Shown here in pieces: positions 11,818 to 22,791 of a DNA stretch of 38,841 bases. The position numbers and the translations under genes were made by a program. The stretch covers positions 127,986 to 166,826 of the forward strand of contig JAHBMJ010002940.1 in NCBI GenBank assembly GCA_018398765.1, read 5' to 3'. Positions within the stretch are counted from its first letter, which is position 1. Every line of letters starts with the position of its first letter. This DNA is from Chromera velia (taxonomy: Eukaryota > Sar > Chromeraceae). The notes under the pieces were generated by a model. It saw nothing but the letters and a program-made list of their open reading frames with translations. It was not told the DNA's origin and ran no database searches.

Positions 11818-12885
11818 ATGGGAGCAGGGCAGTCTGACGAGAGTGGTCCGTTTGCTTCGACAGGCGTGGCGGAAGCTGGTGGTTTGTGTGAAAGCAACGG
11901 TTGCCCTCCCGATTCTTTTCCTCCTTCTGTGCAGGCTCGGGATTTCGCGTCTTCAAAGTGGGCAAAGGGAGTCCGGCAGGTGAGTCGGAAGACTGTTCTG
12001 GTGTGCAAGCAGTTTTATCCTGTCCTGCTTTCTCACCAATACGCGTGCGTGCGTCTCTCTGCTTGCTGTCTCTGTGCAGACAAGGCCGGGCTTGAGGTCT
12101 TCTTCGACTTCATTTTTGAAGTGGAGGGACATCCGACGGTCGGTGGAAACGAGGCAGGGGATTCGGGGGGTGCGATGGGAAGATGAACTGATGTGTCACA
12201 GGCTCGTGCAGCAGAAGTCCCTCCTAGAGCCCTTTTCTCCCCTCAACCCGTCGTTAGGAAGGATACTCACCCACCCGTGTACTTCTCGCTCGATCTGTTC
12301 TCCCGTCTCCTTTCTCCGTGTGCAGACTGAAGATCAAAGGGACTTCTTCCAGCGCATCCTGGTGAACAAAGATCGGAATGTGAGGCTAACGGTGTACAAC
12401 TCCAGGCTCAAGGCAGTCAGAGGTCGGCCCGCCTCTCTGGGCGTTACTGCGGGAGGACGCGTCTCTCTCCTCACATATTTTCTCAAAGCCTTTCTTCCTT
12501 CCTTCCTGGCTTCAATTGGCTGTTTGTGCTGCTCCAGACTCGCTGTCTCCTCATCGTTTGAGGACCCCCCTGTCTCCTGCTGCCTCCTGCCTGCGTGTGT
12601 GTCTGCAGAGGTGACCGTGGTGCCGCAGGTGTGGGGTGGACCTGGCCTTCTTGGTGAGTCGCGTCTTTCTTGTTTGAGGAGGGAGGGGGTCGTTTGTGTG
12701 TTTGCCAGTCGGGTGTGGCCTTTTCTTCTTGTGTGGTGTGCCTTTTGAAAAGCACTTCGCGGGTGCGTGGTTCAGCTTCCCCTTGTCATCCTGCCTCTGC
12801 CACTTTCTTCTTGGGGGGGGGCCTTTTTGTTGCGTCTCTACTTGCAGGGCATTGGTGAGATTGTCTGTCTGCAAAAGAAGAGCGA

Positions 12886-12939
<54 letters not shown>

Positions 12940-13245
12940 CCTGTGTGTGTGTGTGTGTGTGTGTACATGCATGGGTGCAGGTTCCACGGTTCGGTACGCC
13001 TCTTTTGCGGACGCAGAGACTCAGGGTGTGCGGGTCTTGGAGGTCTTTCCTCAGTCCCCTGCAGCCAGATGCGGTCTGGTGCCCTTCAAGGATTGGCTTC
13101 TGGGATCAAACGATGTGAGTCTGTCTGTCTCTCTGTGTACATGCATGCATGGATGCAGGGTGGGTGGGTTGCGCTGGGTTTGGTTGGGCTGACAGTCTCT
13201 TCGATCGCGTCTCCGCTTCTCTTTTGGTGCCCACCCAGCAGTCCG

Positions 13246-13328
<83 letters not shown>

Positions 13329-13524
13329 CTGTATTCCTTCGAACACGATCCCTCGAGATCCAACTCCTCCCTCCTCGGGGTGGGTGGGTGGGTGCACTCT
13401 CTCTCGTGAGGGAGGCATGGAACCGCATCCTCCCTCCCTCCCTCTATGGCTGCATTTCACTTTCTTGCTTGTTCGGACAGTCCATCTACTTGACCATTCC
13501 TTCTGCTCCCTCCCCTCCCTGTTG

Positions 13525-13555
<31 letters not shown>

Positions 13556-13609
13556 TTCGGGCCCCCTGCCCACGCTATTTGATTGTTGGTGCTGTTCTTT
13601 TGTCTTTGT

Positions 13610-13649
<40 letters not shown>

Positions 13650-13650
13650 T

Positions 13651-13682
<32 letters not shown>

Positions 13683-16600
13683 TTCTTTCTTTTTGTCTCT
13701 TGTGTTGATGCAGAAAAGGAGGGAGAAGAAGAAGAATCTGTCTGTCTGTCTGTTGTCTGTCTGTCTCGTCAAAAAGAGGTAGAAGAAGAAACATATAGTC
13801 TGTCTGCGAAGAAGAGCAGGGAGAAGAAGAAACTAATAGTCTGTCTGTCTGTGCAGCACGTGCTGAGAGACGCCGAGGACCTCGTGGATCTTGTGAACAA
13901 TGCCAGCAGCAGGAAAACGGCACTGCCTCTGTCCGTGTACAACGCGGACTCGGAGAGGATCAGAGAGGTGGGTGGGAGGGAGGGTGGGTGAGGGGCAGGA
14001 AGGAACCATTGAGGTTGAAGGAAGATGGAAGAGAACAAAGAGGGAGGAGGGGCAGGGGCCGAGACAGGTAGGAGAGAACGGAGACTGGCAGGCAGGCACG
14101 CATTCGTCTCTCTCGACTAAAGTCTTGCATTGGTTGTCTTCTCTTTTGGGTTGCCTCCACTTTCTGTTCCGTTGACTGCCTGTGCCAGCACCTGTCGGTC
14201 GAGATCTTCCTGTTTTTCGGTTAATTTGTTATCGGAAGCTCAAACTCTTGATTTGTTGTCCTCTCCTAGGGGTCTCTGCGGGTCCTCTTTCACTCCTTTG
14301 TGTCTGCCCATCCCCTTTTTTCCCGCTTTGTTCGTCCTTTTCTGCCTACCTGCCCGCCTGCCTTTCTGCGTGCCTTCCTGCTTGCACACAGATGTTTGGA
14401 TGTTTCATTCATTCATAGATTCATTCGTTCATTCCTACATACATTCATTCATTTGTTCGTTCATTCATTCATGTGGGGGAACGATGCAGGACAGGAACCT
14501 TTTTGTTCTTTTGTCTCTCTGTGCTTTCTTCTGTTGAGACGCAGGTGGAAATCTTCCCGACGTCAGACTGGGGGGGTGAGGGAAGTCTGGGGTGCGATAT
14601 CGGTACGGGACTCCTGCACAGGATACCGGCGCCTCGGTCAGCCGCACCGTCCTTGCTTTGTCGGATGTATCGTTTGTTTCTTACATGTATGCTTTGTATA
14701 TATATATGTGTCCTTGCTTTGTCGGACAGAAGCGCGTGTGCTCTTGCTCTCTCTTGGCACTGTCTATACCCTTCTGAAAGAAAGGCTGACGGCCGTCTCC
14801 TGTGCTCTCTCTTCTCTGGCCTGATTGGGTCCCTGGACCTCTCTCTGTGTGTCCACTCCTCTCCTTGTGAGAGAATCTTCATTCTTTATACTGACTGAGT
14901 GCTTGATTGTATTCGAAAGGGATCTTCTGGCTCCTTCCTGAAGCCTGCCATGGTGGTTGTTGGAAGGTGGTCCCTTGCTTTCATTTAATGAAAATATGCA
15001 GAGACTGAGAATGTATTTTTGTACGCGTGTTCGCAATTGCAGTGGGGTTCCTGTGAAGAAGACCTCCACAGACGCTCTGGTAGAGTTCTTCCAGAGACGG
15101 CAAGGGGGTCTCCCTCCTCAGACGGCAGGACCTCAAGGGGGGATGGGGGGGGCTCCTCAGCAAACTCCAAATTACTACAACGCCCCTCAGGCCCAGCAGC
15201 AACTCGGACAGGGGCCTCCAGGAGCAGCCATGCCGGGAGGGGTCCCTGGAGGGGTGCCGGGTCGTGTCACGTACAGGTCCATCCGCTAGCTCCATTGCTT
15301 CTTTGTGCTGGTGCCGCGCTTGCGTGTGAATCTCTCCCTTTAGCCTGTAGCCTGTGGGTGCGTGGGAGGAACCCTTCCTGCCTGAAGGCCTGCCTGTTGA
15401 TCCGTCGTCCTCTGCATGCGTCTTCCTTCCTGCATGTGGGGTTGTGATGCATGTCCTCTCTCTCCATCCTCGTTAATCTCCTCCTCAATGTGCCTCCTTC
15501 CAGCTCCCTCTAAACCCCCTTCCCTTCCCTCCCTCGCTTGCTTCCTCCCTCCCGAATGAATGAATGCCTCCTTCCCTCATGCATGCAGCGGAGATCCCCC
15601 TCAGATTCCTCCTGGAGTTATGCCTCCAGGGGCGTTTGGGGGCACGGGTGCTCCCCCTCCGATCGGTGCGGCGCCAAATGGGACAGGTGCCCCCATGCCT
15701 CCGGTAAGTAAGTCCATGGGAGAAGGTTGGATTGATTGAAGGGTGTGTGTCGTGAGAAAGAGACAAATTTAAAGGCTGAACAACTTTCCATGTCTTCTCT
15801 TGTCGTCTCCTTTGGTTGCCTTGCGGCTAGACGTCTTTCTTCACTTTGTTCTTTCTGGTCCTTGATGCGGTTCTTTCGTTCCATCTGTCATTTCTCTCTA
15901 CGCTTCTTTTCTCACTCTCACTCCCACCTTTCTTCTCCATGCATTCGTCATCTCCAGGTTGTCTCTGCTGATGGCGCGTCTGCCTACTCAGCTGCCCCCC
16001 CCCCAGTGATGCCCTCCATGCCCCCTCAGCAGCAACCGCAACAGACTCCGGGGGGCTTGCCTGCACCCCAACAGACACCGCCCCAGTCTGCTCTGGCACC
16101 TGGAGGGCCATCAGGTCAGAGGGGGGGTGTGGGCATTGGCGTGTGAGTCTCTCTCTCTCTCTGTCTCTGTGTGTGTGTGTGTGTGTGTGTGTGGTGTTCG
16201 TGGTGTCTTCGTGTTTGTTGATCCTTCGCAGACTGGGACGCTGGAGCCCTCCTTTCTTCTTTCGCACTGTCTTCTTTGAGACTTCCATCTTCTTGTCGTT
16301 CGCTCAAGTCGGCATAGACGTGAGTGACTGACTCGGCCTGTCCCATTTGTTCTTTGAAACCTCAAATGTGCCTGCCTCTGTACCTGTCATTGCATGGCGT
16401 GTGTGTCTTCCTACCGCCCTCCCAATGCGTCTCTCTCTGCTCGAATGAATGCAGGCTTCTATCCCTCGTACCCCCCTCCTGCGGCCTCTTCTTCACAAGA
16501 ACTTCCGGCCGCAGCCCCAGGCACGAACCCCTACCTCCAGCCCCAGCAGTCAAATTCAGGACTGCCTCCAACCCCCCATGTCAGTCAGTCAGTCACTCAG

Positions 16601-18975
16601 TGAGTCAGTCAGCAAGGGCAGTTAGGAGAGTCAAAATCAAGGCAGCTTTGCGCTTCTTTCCCTCTCTGCAAACGGAAATTCCATGATCGAAATTCCAGTC
16701 GGGCACTCCTTTTTGAATTCGTCTTCTCTTCAGAAGAGAGGGCTCTTTCTCTCCTCCATGGACAGAGGCCTCCATTCCTGTTTCCCTCCCGTTTTGAATT
16801 GCAAGTTAGTATATTTTTGAGTTTTTGATTCTTGTTTCACTACGTTTAGGTAAATATTTTTTGCTTTTCGGATTGGTGTTTACGAGAGAATCAAGGAAGG
16901 GAATTCCTTCCAAGCGTTGGTGGAGGGACTGCACAGGTGGGGGGAGTCTGGGGACTCTTCTGCGTGTGCACCCACCATTTTTGTGTGTCACAATTTCCGT
17001 TGAATTTTGGGTTTTTCCTGAAATTTTCTTGTCTCTCTCTCATTCATTCATTCAGTCATTCATCTCCTCTCCTCTCCTTGGCATCTCTTCTCTTCTGCCT
17101 GCCTGCAGCCTTCGTTCGCGAATGCCGCTGCTGCCAAGGCTGCTGCTGCCGTCCCCCTCTCCTCCCCCTCCCCCCCCTCCTGGATGCCCCCCCACCTTCT
17201 GGCGAAGTTTCAGGAGGAGGAAGAGAAGAGACGCCATCTCGCACAGCAGCAGACACAGACAGGGTCCACGGAGGGAGGACAGGGACAGCAGCAGCAGGAT
17301 GACGGTCTGATGAACCCCCCCCCTCTTCACGGACGCTCCCCTGCCTCCACGGGCCCTCAGCAGCCAGGGACAGGTGGAGGCACTCCGGCAAGCAAGCAGG
17401 TGCTGCACGACCCATTCGGCACAGGATCTGGTCAGTCGATGGAAGCATGGACATTTTTTTTTCTTGTCGTTCTTGTGTGCGGGAGTGCCTCGAAGCTCCG
17501 ACGACTTGATTTCCTTTTTTCGAAGGGAGATGCCGAGACACGCAGCTAGGCAGAAGAGACGCGCAGTCGGTGCATGAAGCACGGTAGTGAAGGCAAAACG
17601 AAGAATGAAGTGAAGAGAAAATGGAGGACGGCCACGGAAGGATCCCTCCTCTGACCGCACTTCTTTCTTCAGATACATCAGAGGCAGAAGAGAAAAACAA
17701 AGAGAAAGGGAGGGACGGGGGGAGGGACGAACTTAATTGGACGAAAGAAGGCATGGGTGAATTCAGAAGAAGTGAATGAATGAATGAATGAATGAATGAA
17801 TGAATGGATGGATGCATGGGTGAGCAGACAGACAGACAGACAGACAGACAGAGGCCTCGTCCCCCCTTCCTCTCACTCCTGAGTCTCGCTTTTCCGTTCC
17901 TTGCTGTTCTTCTCTTTTGCAGGCGAGGCCACAGGCGCCTCCCCCCTGCAGCACCACGGGATGGACCAGCCTGGCGCTCCCCCTCAGCAGATGCCGGGCG
18001 TCCCTCAGCCCCCCCTGCACGGAGGAGGCATGGGGGGGATGCCAGGGCCCTACGAGATCCCGGGGGCCGGCATGCCCCCCATGGGCGGGCCCTACGAGGG
18101 GTACCCGGGTGGGGGCATGCACGGGGGCATGGGGATGCCTGGAGCAGGGGGGATGCCTGGGGGGGGCATGGGGTCCCAGTACGCGTATGTGCCTGCGGGG
18201 TTTGCTCAGCACGGTTATGGGGGTCAGTGAGGCATNGGGGGGAAGCAAGTGGATTGGATCGATCAATTGCCTGCCTGCCTGCCTACCTGCCTGCCTGCCT
18301 GCCTGCCTGTGTGTTTGCAAGTCGGGGGAGCGCCGGAAAGGGAGAGAAGAGAGTGTGGAGCGATGAGAGGAAGGGCCGAGTTCCCCTAGGCAGAGCCCGC
18401 CTGCCTGCCTGCCTGTATATGTCGGCTTTCTTTCGCCTACGCATCGTCTCTGTGAATAACTGTATGAGAGCAGGAGAAGCAACCGACCGCCACCTTGTAC
18501 ATTTTCGCTTCCACGGTGCCGGCATTTACCGCGGATGAGAGAGGCAGACTTTCTGACTGCCTACGTGTCTGCATGCGTGTGCAGAAGATCAGTCCGCACT
18601 GCCCTTGTTTGTGTTTCACATCATTGCGGCTTGACCAGCAATGCTCTCAGTGAGATTAGGAGAAGAGGAATTGAGGGAAGGGCGGCAAAAGCAGAAAAAA
18701 GTCCATACGGAAGAGGGGAAATGCGAGTCAATCGAGTCCCGCCCGACATTTCTCTGTTTGAAGTCTCTCTCTGGGGTCCCCTCTCGTCGTCTTCTTCCTC
18801 TCTCTGTCTCTGTCCGTTTGTTTTCTCCCTCCTTCCTTCCTTCCTTCTATCTGCAGCAGTGAAAAAGGAGCAGCAGCCCCCCCGAGAGGCGGGAGGAGGT
18901 GGGGGGACTGTAGGTGCGCTTCAGGGGGCCTCCCTGCGTCCTGGGTTTATTGCAGGAGTAGATGCTCTCTCCTGA
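11818..18975 (+). CDS. Golgi reassembly-stacking protein (GRASP55/65 family), 15 exons
   Basis: GRASPs are peripheral Golgi proteins that tether membranes and act in unconventional secretion. My exons are 11818-11878, 11935-11979, 12080-12138, 12326-12422, 12609-12653, 12981-13114, 13857-13967, 14545-14636, 15043-15276, 15589-15703, 15958-16114, 16455-16579, 17109-17430, 17923-18222 and 18857-18975. They sum to 2016 nt (671 aa) with every phase matching. The start MGAGQS gives Gly2 and Ser6 of a myristoylation signal. PDZ1 (about 20-103) has GFRVFKVGKGSPA, KAGLEVFFDFI and WGGPGLLG. PDZ2 (about 104-213) has VLEVFPQSPAARCGLVP, EDLVDLV, SDWGGEGSLGCDIG and HRIPAPR. The tail is Pro/Gly/Gln/Met-rich, with a charged stretch at HLLAKFQEEEEKRRHLAQQQ. 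Exon 1 may end at 11881 instead. Without the last splice the protein ends at TGA 18228-18230 (634 aa). Domain identity is secure; single boundaries less so. Confidence 0.9.
12886..12964. repeat. (CT)n(GT)n compound microsatellite in GRASP intron 5
   Basis: A CT run passes directly into a GT run inside the intron 12654-12980, about 16 nt upstream of the TGCAG acceptor. Confidence 0.95.
13252..13327. repeat. (CT)n(GT)n compound microsatellite in GRASP intron 6
   Basis: Same CT-then-GT arrangement as in intron 5. It creates spurious open frames on both strands (Ser-Leu, Cys-Val, Thr-His and Arg-Glu runs), which should not be annotated. Confidence 0.95.
13525..13858. repeat. (TCTG)n and (CTTT)n simple repeats in GRASP intron 6
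   Basis: TCTG runs lie at about 13525-13557, 13738-13769 and 13840-13850, and a long CTTT run at about 13610-13693. Together they make most of the 742-nt intron pyrimidine-rich up to the acceptor at 13856. Confidence 0.9.
16148..16193. repeat. (CT)n(GT)n microsatellite in GRASP intron 11
   Basis: Third instance in this gene of CT passing into GT on the sense strand. Confidence 0.9.
17774..17851. repeat. (GAAT)n and (ACAG)n microsatellites in GRASP intron 13
   Basis: A GAAT/GGAT run at about 17774-17815 is followed by ACAGACAG at about 17826-17851, 70 nt before the acceptor at 17922. Confidence 0.9.
18223..18856 (+). other. retainable last intron of GRASP gene with alternative stop
   Basis: The donor G|GTCAGTGAG contains an in-frame TGA (18228-18230), so retention ends the protein with GYGGQ. 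Splicing to CTATCTGCAG at 18856 restores phase and adds about 39 residues beginning VKKEQQPPREAGGGG. The intron carries CCTG repeats (about 18268-18308), a single ambiguous base at 18236 and a pyrimidine tract before the acceptor. Confidence 0.55.
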
Positions 18976-19537
18976 TCGAGAAAGAGCTGTGTGGCGTGAC
19001 AGAGAGAAAGGAAGAAAAATGGGGGAGATTCGTTTGTGACTGAAGCTCGGAGAGACGCTGTGTGGTGGGCTTTGATCAGGCATTTGATGTGCATGCATGT
19101 GCGGTATGAAAGAGATGGATGCCGTCTTCGCCTCCCCTCTTTTGTCTGTCACTGCACCGAGAATTCAGATGCATGAACTTTGAAGGGGTGGATGGGGTCC
19201 AGTCAAAGCTCGATGAGTTGATTCAGACAGACGGATACTGGGTGTTGTGGGTAGCTCAGCAAGTCACACGTGTGTGAATTTCTCCTGTTGTTCTGCTGTT
19301 GCTGCCGGGTGTTGTGCCAAATCTGCCAATGTTGTGGCTGCAACTGCCACCGTTGAGAGTAGCGGGACTGCTCACACTGTCTGCTACGACACCTAACTAG
19401 GGGGGTCGCGGACCCCTACCGGTCGAAGGCTCGAAGCTACTAGCCATGACCCATCTTTGTTTGCATGTTATATGCTTCACTTCTACCTGAAGGGGTTATT
19501 TGCCTCTCATCTAGCCTCTCATCAAGATCGAAGACTT
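18976..19537. other. 3' flank of GRASP gene, no gene seen
   Basis: Probably 3' untranslated and intergenic sequence. A small GC hairpin (GGGGTCGCGGACCCC) lies at about 19402-19416. No tRNA or other RNA gene could be fitted to it. Confidence 0.4.
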
Positions 19538-19620
19538 ACACACACACACACACACACACGCGCGCGCGCGCGTATATATACATCTAGATATGTGTATATT
19601 AATATATAATAATATGTTTA
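19538..19620. repeat. (CA)n(CG)n then TA-rich simple repeat
   Basis: A CA run turns into CG and then into ATATAT-type sequence over about 80 bp, with strong potential for alternative DNA structure. Confidence 0.9.
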
Positions 19621-19789
19621 ATAATATATGTGTTTAACTTTTACTCACTGACGCTAGCCTTCAACAATGAAAAAATGCCTAGAAAAAGGAAATTAGTGAT
19701 TAGTGGTGCCCTAGAGAGCACTGTCGCCGTTTTGTTTTGAGATAGCGTTATTAACAACTTTTATACTAAGATTCTATATAATTATACTA

Positions 19790-20332
19790 TCCCCCCCCAA
19801 AATACAGACGACAGACAGATCCCCAGAGCTCCCAATTCTTCCTCTGAAGTGTTAGATCGTGCTGCTCCGTCTGTGCAGGCACCCGGGGGAATTTTGTTAC
19901 CCCCCCCTCGTGCAACTGATGCAGCTGCTGCTGCCGTACCCTTCGGGGCTCTCGTCTCTCCAGATGAGGGAGGACCCTCCGCCCCTAGGACAGACGGGGG
20001 TAAGAACAAAAAAAGAATGATGTCAGGTTGAGAGACCAGGTCGCCGAGGCAGGGGGGCAAGAGGATGGGAAGGAAAATTGTAAAGGAGGAGGATGCGGTG
20101 CGTATGAGGGGTTGGATGCTCCACAGAAGCTTTCAGGCAGCGGGCGAAGGGTTTCTGAGGTTTCGCGAGATACCTGTCGGTCTCCGCCCTCGAGATACTC
20201 CCGATGGTCCCTCCTCACAGGAGCGCCTACGGAGGGGCGTAGGGGCTACGTCCTGTGGGGGAGATGGGGGAACACAAGGGGAGGGACTGGGGGGCAGTGG
20301 GGGGTTCCAGCGAGAGGATGGGGCGACTCTTG
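19790..20332 (+). pseudogene. unassigned coding-like frame (Pro/Ala/Gly-rich, then basic)
   Basis: One frame is open from about 19790 to TGA 20338-20340 except for TGA 20029-20031. The first part is Pro/Ala-rich (VQAPGGILLPPPRATDAAAA). The second is more complex (KIVKEEDAVRMRGWMLHRSF, GEGFLRFREIPVGLRPRD) and ends in Gly-rich sequence. A possible donor CTTG|GTAAAT lies at 20333. It may be the ORF1/gag-like part of a retroelement or an exon of an unknown gene. I recognise no domain. Confidence 0.35.
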
Positions 20333-20495
20333 GTAAATGATGACCGCTTGATAACAGTAGGCCCTCCTACCTCATCTTCTATTTCTTTTTCTTTTCTTTT
20401 TCCCTCTTCTTCTTCTTCTTCTTCCTTGCTTTTCCTCCCTGTTGATGAGGCATTGCTTTTATTTGAATGCATACATTTTGATTAGCCTTTTCCAG

Positions 20496-21062
20496 TGCGT
20501 GCAAGAACTTGCCCTCCCCATTTTCTAAGACCCACCCTTCATCCTCTGTCAGAAACTGGCTCCACTGTTTTCTGAGAAACTTTTTTCGGGTAGTAACCGT
20601 TTTACGTGCCTAATAGATGACTCTTTGTTTAAAAGCATCTCCTCCTTTTTGTCGTACCCCGCTCGACCTGTTGATGTTCCCTTGCAGCTCTTGGACCTAG
20701 ACAGTAGAGATAGACAGCAAAGTTTCACTTCCAGCGCGCCAATGGAAGAGTTAGTGAGGCTTGCTTTATATCGGGAAGCGAAAAGAAAAGGAACGCAAGA
20801 ATAGTAAGGAAAGGAGTCAGTAGACTGTACGGCTGGAGGCAGAAAAGAAGGAGAAAGGTGCAGGGGACTAAGAATGGAGATCGAGTCCTCAGATAGTATG
20901 AAGACAGACAGAGGCAGACAGATGGTGTACGGTGATAAGGAATGGAGAAACAGAGAGACAAGAAAGGATAGAGAGAGGGCAAAGAAAGAGATATCACTAG
21001 AAAGGTGTAAGACAGTTAACAAGAGAGAGACAGCGCCTGACAAGGAAATTCAGTCGGGATGA
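20496..21062 (+). pseudogene. unassigned coding-like frame interrupted by TAA/TAG only
   Basis: After a pyrimidine-rich stretch ending TTTTCCAG (20495), one frame continues to TGA 21060-21062. It is interrupted by TAA 20526, TAG 20802 and TAA 20805. The middle has normal protein complexity (FTCLIDDSLFKSISSFLSYP, VDVPLQLLDLDSRDRQQSF, MEELVRLALYREAKRKG). The last 80 codons are purine-rich and highly charged, so openness there is weak evidence. The antisense frame (21043-20549) is a shadow. Family unknown. Confidence 0.35.
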
Positions 21063-21526
21063 AATAGGAAGGATAGAAAGGGCAGGAAAGGCAGTGAAAA
21101 CACAGGTCCGTTTTGCTTTCAGAGAGGGCCGGCGGACGCTGATACTGTTGACTGTCCTCTGGTTTTTTCCTTCATCCTCCCAATTAGAGTGTATGGAGAT
21201 AGAAAGAGCAGGCCTGGGGGGGGTATGAATGTTAAAACCCAAAGAAAACGGACAAACAGGAATGACTGCAAGAGAAAAAAAGACAAAGAGGGTCAGAGAG
21301 AGGAAAGGAGGGATGACGAACGACAAAGCAGTGAAGGTGAAGAGAAAAATGGCGATTTTTTTTTTTTTTGAGCTTCATTTTCTCCTCATTTTTTTCCAGT
21401 AAAACTAGGTAAACGGAGTTCATTACCGGTAATCCGGTAATTACTAGTACAAAGGGGTCATTACTGGATGAAAAAGCAACCCTGCTCAGACTGGTTTAGT
21501 CTACCAACTATCGACTCCATACGTCG
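21063..21526. other. purine-rich spacer and leader of gypsy element
   Basis: Purine-rich DNA is followed by a T run (21356-21370). Next come a perfect 12-bp palindrome ATTACCGGTAAT at 21422-21433 and a partial copy CCGGTAATTAC. This may include the leader or remains of the LTR of the gypsy element. No LTR end or primer-binding site is certain. Confidence 0.35.
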
Positions 21527-22791
21527 ATGGAAGGTGTGACAGAGGATGTACCGGCTCCGGAAATTCTGCAGATCGTCGGGGCTATTGAAGGACTGTCTCA
21601 GTAGATTGACTCTATGCAGGTAACGCAAAACCTACATGGAGAAACTCTGCAATTACTTGTTTCTCAAGCCCCTCAGGAATCTGTCCAGGCAACGGTGACG
21701 TCACTTACCATTGCGCTAGCCCAAAGTACAACCGCGTCCTCATCGTACTACATGAAGCTGTGCAAGGCCCCTGCTCTGTTCTCTAGAGTGCGAGCCAAGC
21801 TGACCAGATGGTTGAAAGACGTAGAAGACTTCTACAAACTTGAGAAAGTGTTAGACCTGGACAAGTACTGGTGGCAAAGAACAGAATATCCCAGGACCTG
21901 AAGGAATGGTTTGACCTCTATGACGTTGAGAACGGACCATTTCAGAACTAAGAGTCGTTAAAGGCTGCCCTCATCGAGCACTATTCAGACACACTGGCCA
22001 GACAGAAGGCCAGAAAGGACCTGAAGAAGTGCTGATGCACTAGAGCTGGGGTTAACGACTACAACAAGCGATTTAAGCCGCTTGTCACGAAACTGAAAGG
22101 CCGGTTGATCAAAGAAGACATCGTTGAAGACTATATCTCTGGTTTGCCAGCAGATGTCCATCTTGAAACAAACAAGGCATATCCGGTCAACTTGGTCATC
22201 GCCATGAAGATGGCAAGCGAGCTTGAAGTCTTTCTCTCTGGTAGAGAAGGACCACGAGGCGGGATACGAGACTTTCAAAGGCCGAGTGCCTTCGAGAGTG
22301 GTGGGAAGAGTGCCCGACGCAACTCTCCACTGGGACAAGAGGAAAGGCCCGTCCCCGTAGACCTATGTGGGGACTGTCAACTCCCACCACCACTCACACC
22401 AGCAGAGAGGTCTCTCTGTATTGCAGAGGGAAGGTGTTTCAGATGCCGCCTCGCAGGGCATACTGCTAGGCAGTGTCCAGGTTCCTTCTCTGGACTCGGC
22501 GGAAACTTCTCTGGAATGCGGAGACTCACTGGCGGAGGGAACCCTCAAGACTCGCAGGACTACGGGAGATTCCGTGGAGACTTCAAGCAGGGGGGATGAG
22601 GGCAGGGCAGAGGCAGATACCAGGGAGATCGCAGAGGGTTTGGAGCTCCATTCCCGACCGCCCAAGCATGGCCACCTCTGGGCCAGTCACAGTGGAGAGG
22701 GGGACGCAGAGACGGTGGTCCCAGAGGAAGAGGAAGAGGTGGAAGGAAGCCGGCAGGTAGGGGAGTTCGAACAATCTACGGAGGTTTCGAG
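21527..22791 (+). pseudogene. gag: gypsy gag with CCHC zinc knuckle
   Basis: Gag forms the virus-like particle and binds RNA. It starts at ATG 21527 (MEGVTEDVPAPEILQIV). The capsid-like part includes LTRWLKDVEDFYKLEKVL, LKAALIEHYSDTLARQKA and VNDYNKRFKPLVTKLKG, followed by a knuckle CFRCRLAGHTARQC (CX2CX4HX4C, about 22438-22479) and an RG-rich tail. Four in-frame stops and one frameshift make it non-functional. Gag runs into pol without a frame change, as in single-ORF gypsy elements. Confidence 0.8.

Noticed and set aside
12848-12854. A 7-nt GRASP micro-exon between TTGCAG and GTGAGA
   Set aside because: It breaks phase. Direct joining of 12653 to 12981 gives LLGSTVRYASF, with the exact spacing of the family.
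12696-13991. Ser/Leu-, Cys/Val-, Thr/His- and Arg/Glu-rich open frames
   Set aside because: Products of CT/GT, CTTT and TCTG microsatellites inside GRASP introns 5 and 6.
15736-16288. Frames of 136 and 153 codons around 15.7-16.3 kb as separate genes
   Set aside because: They overlap GRASP exon 11 and its introns; the plus frame is the exon plus intron read-through, the minus frame a shadow.
17056-17817. Long minus-strand frame of 253 codons
   Set aside because: Antisense to GRASP exon 13, low-complexity at both ends, no domain.
19380-19450. Possible tRNA around the GC hairpin
   Set aside because: No acceptor stem, T-loop or anticodon arm could be fitted.
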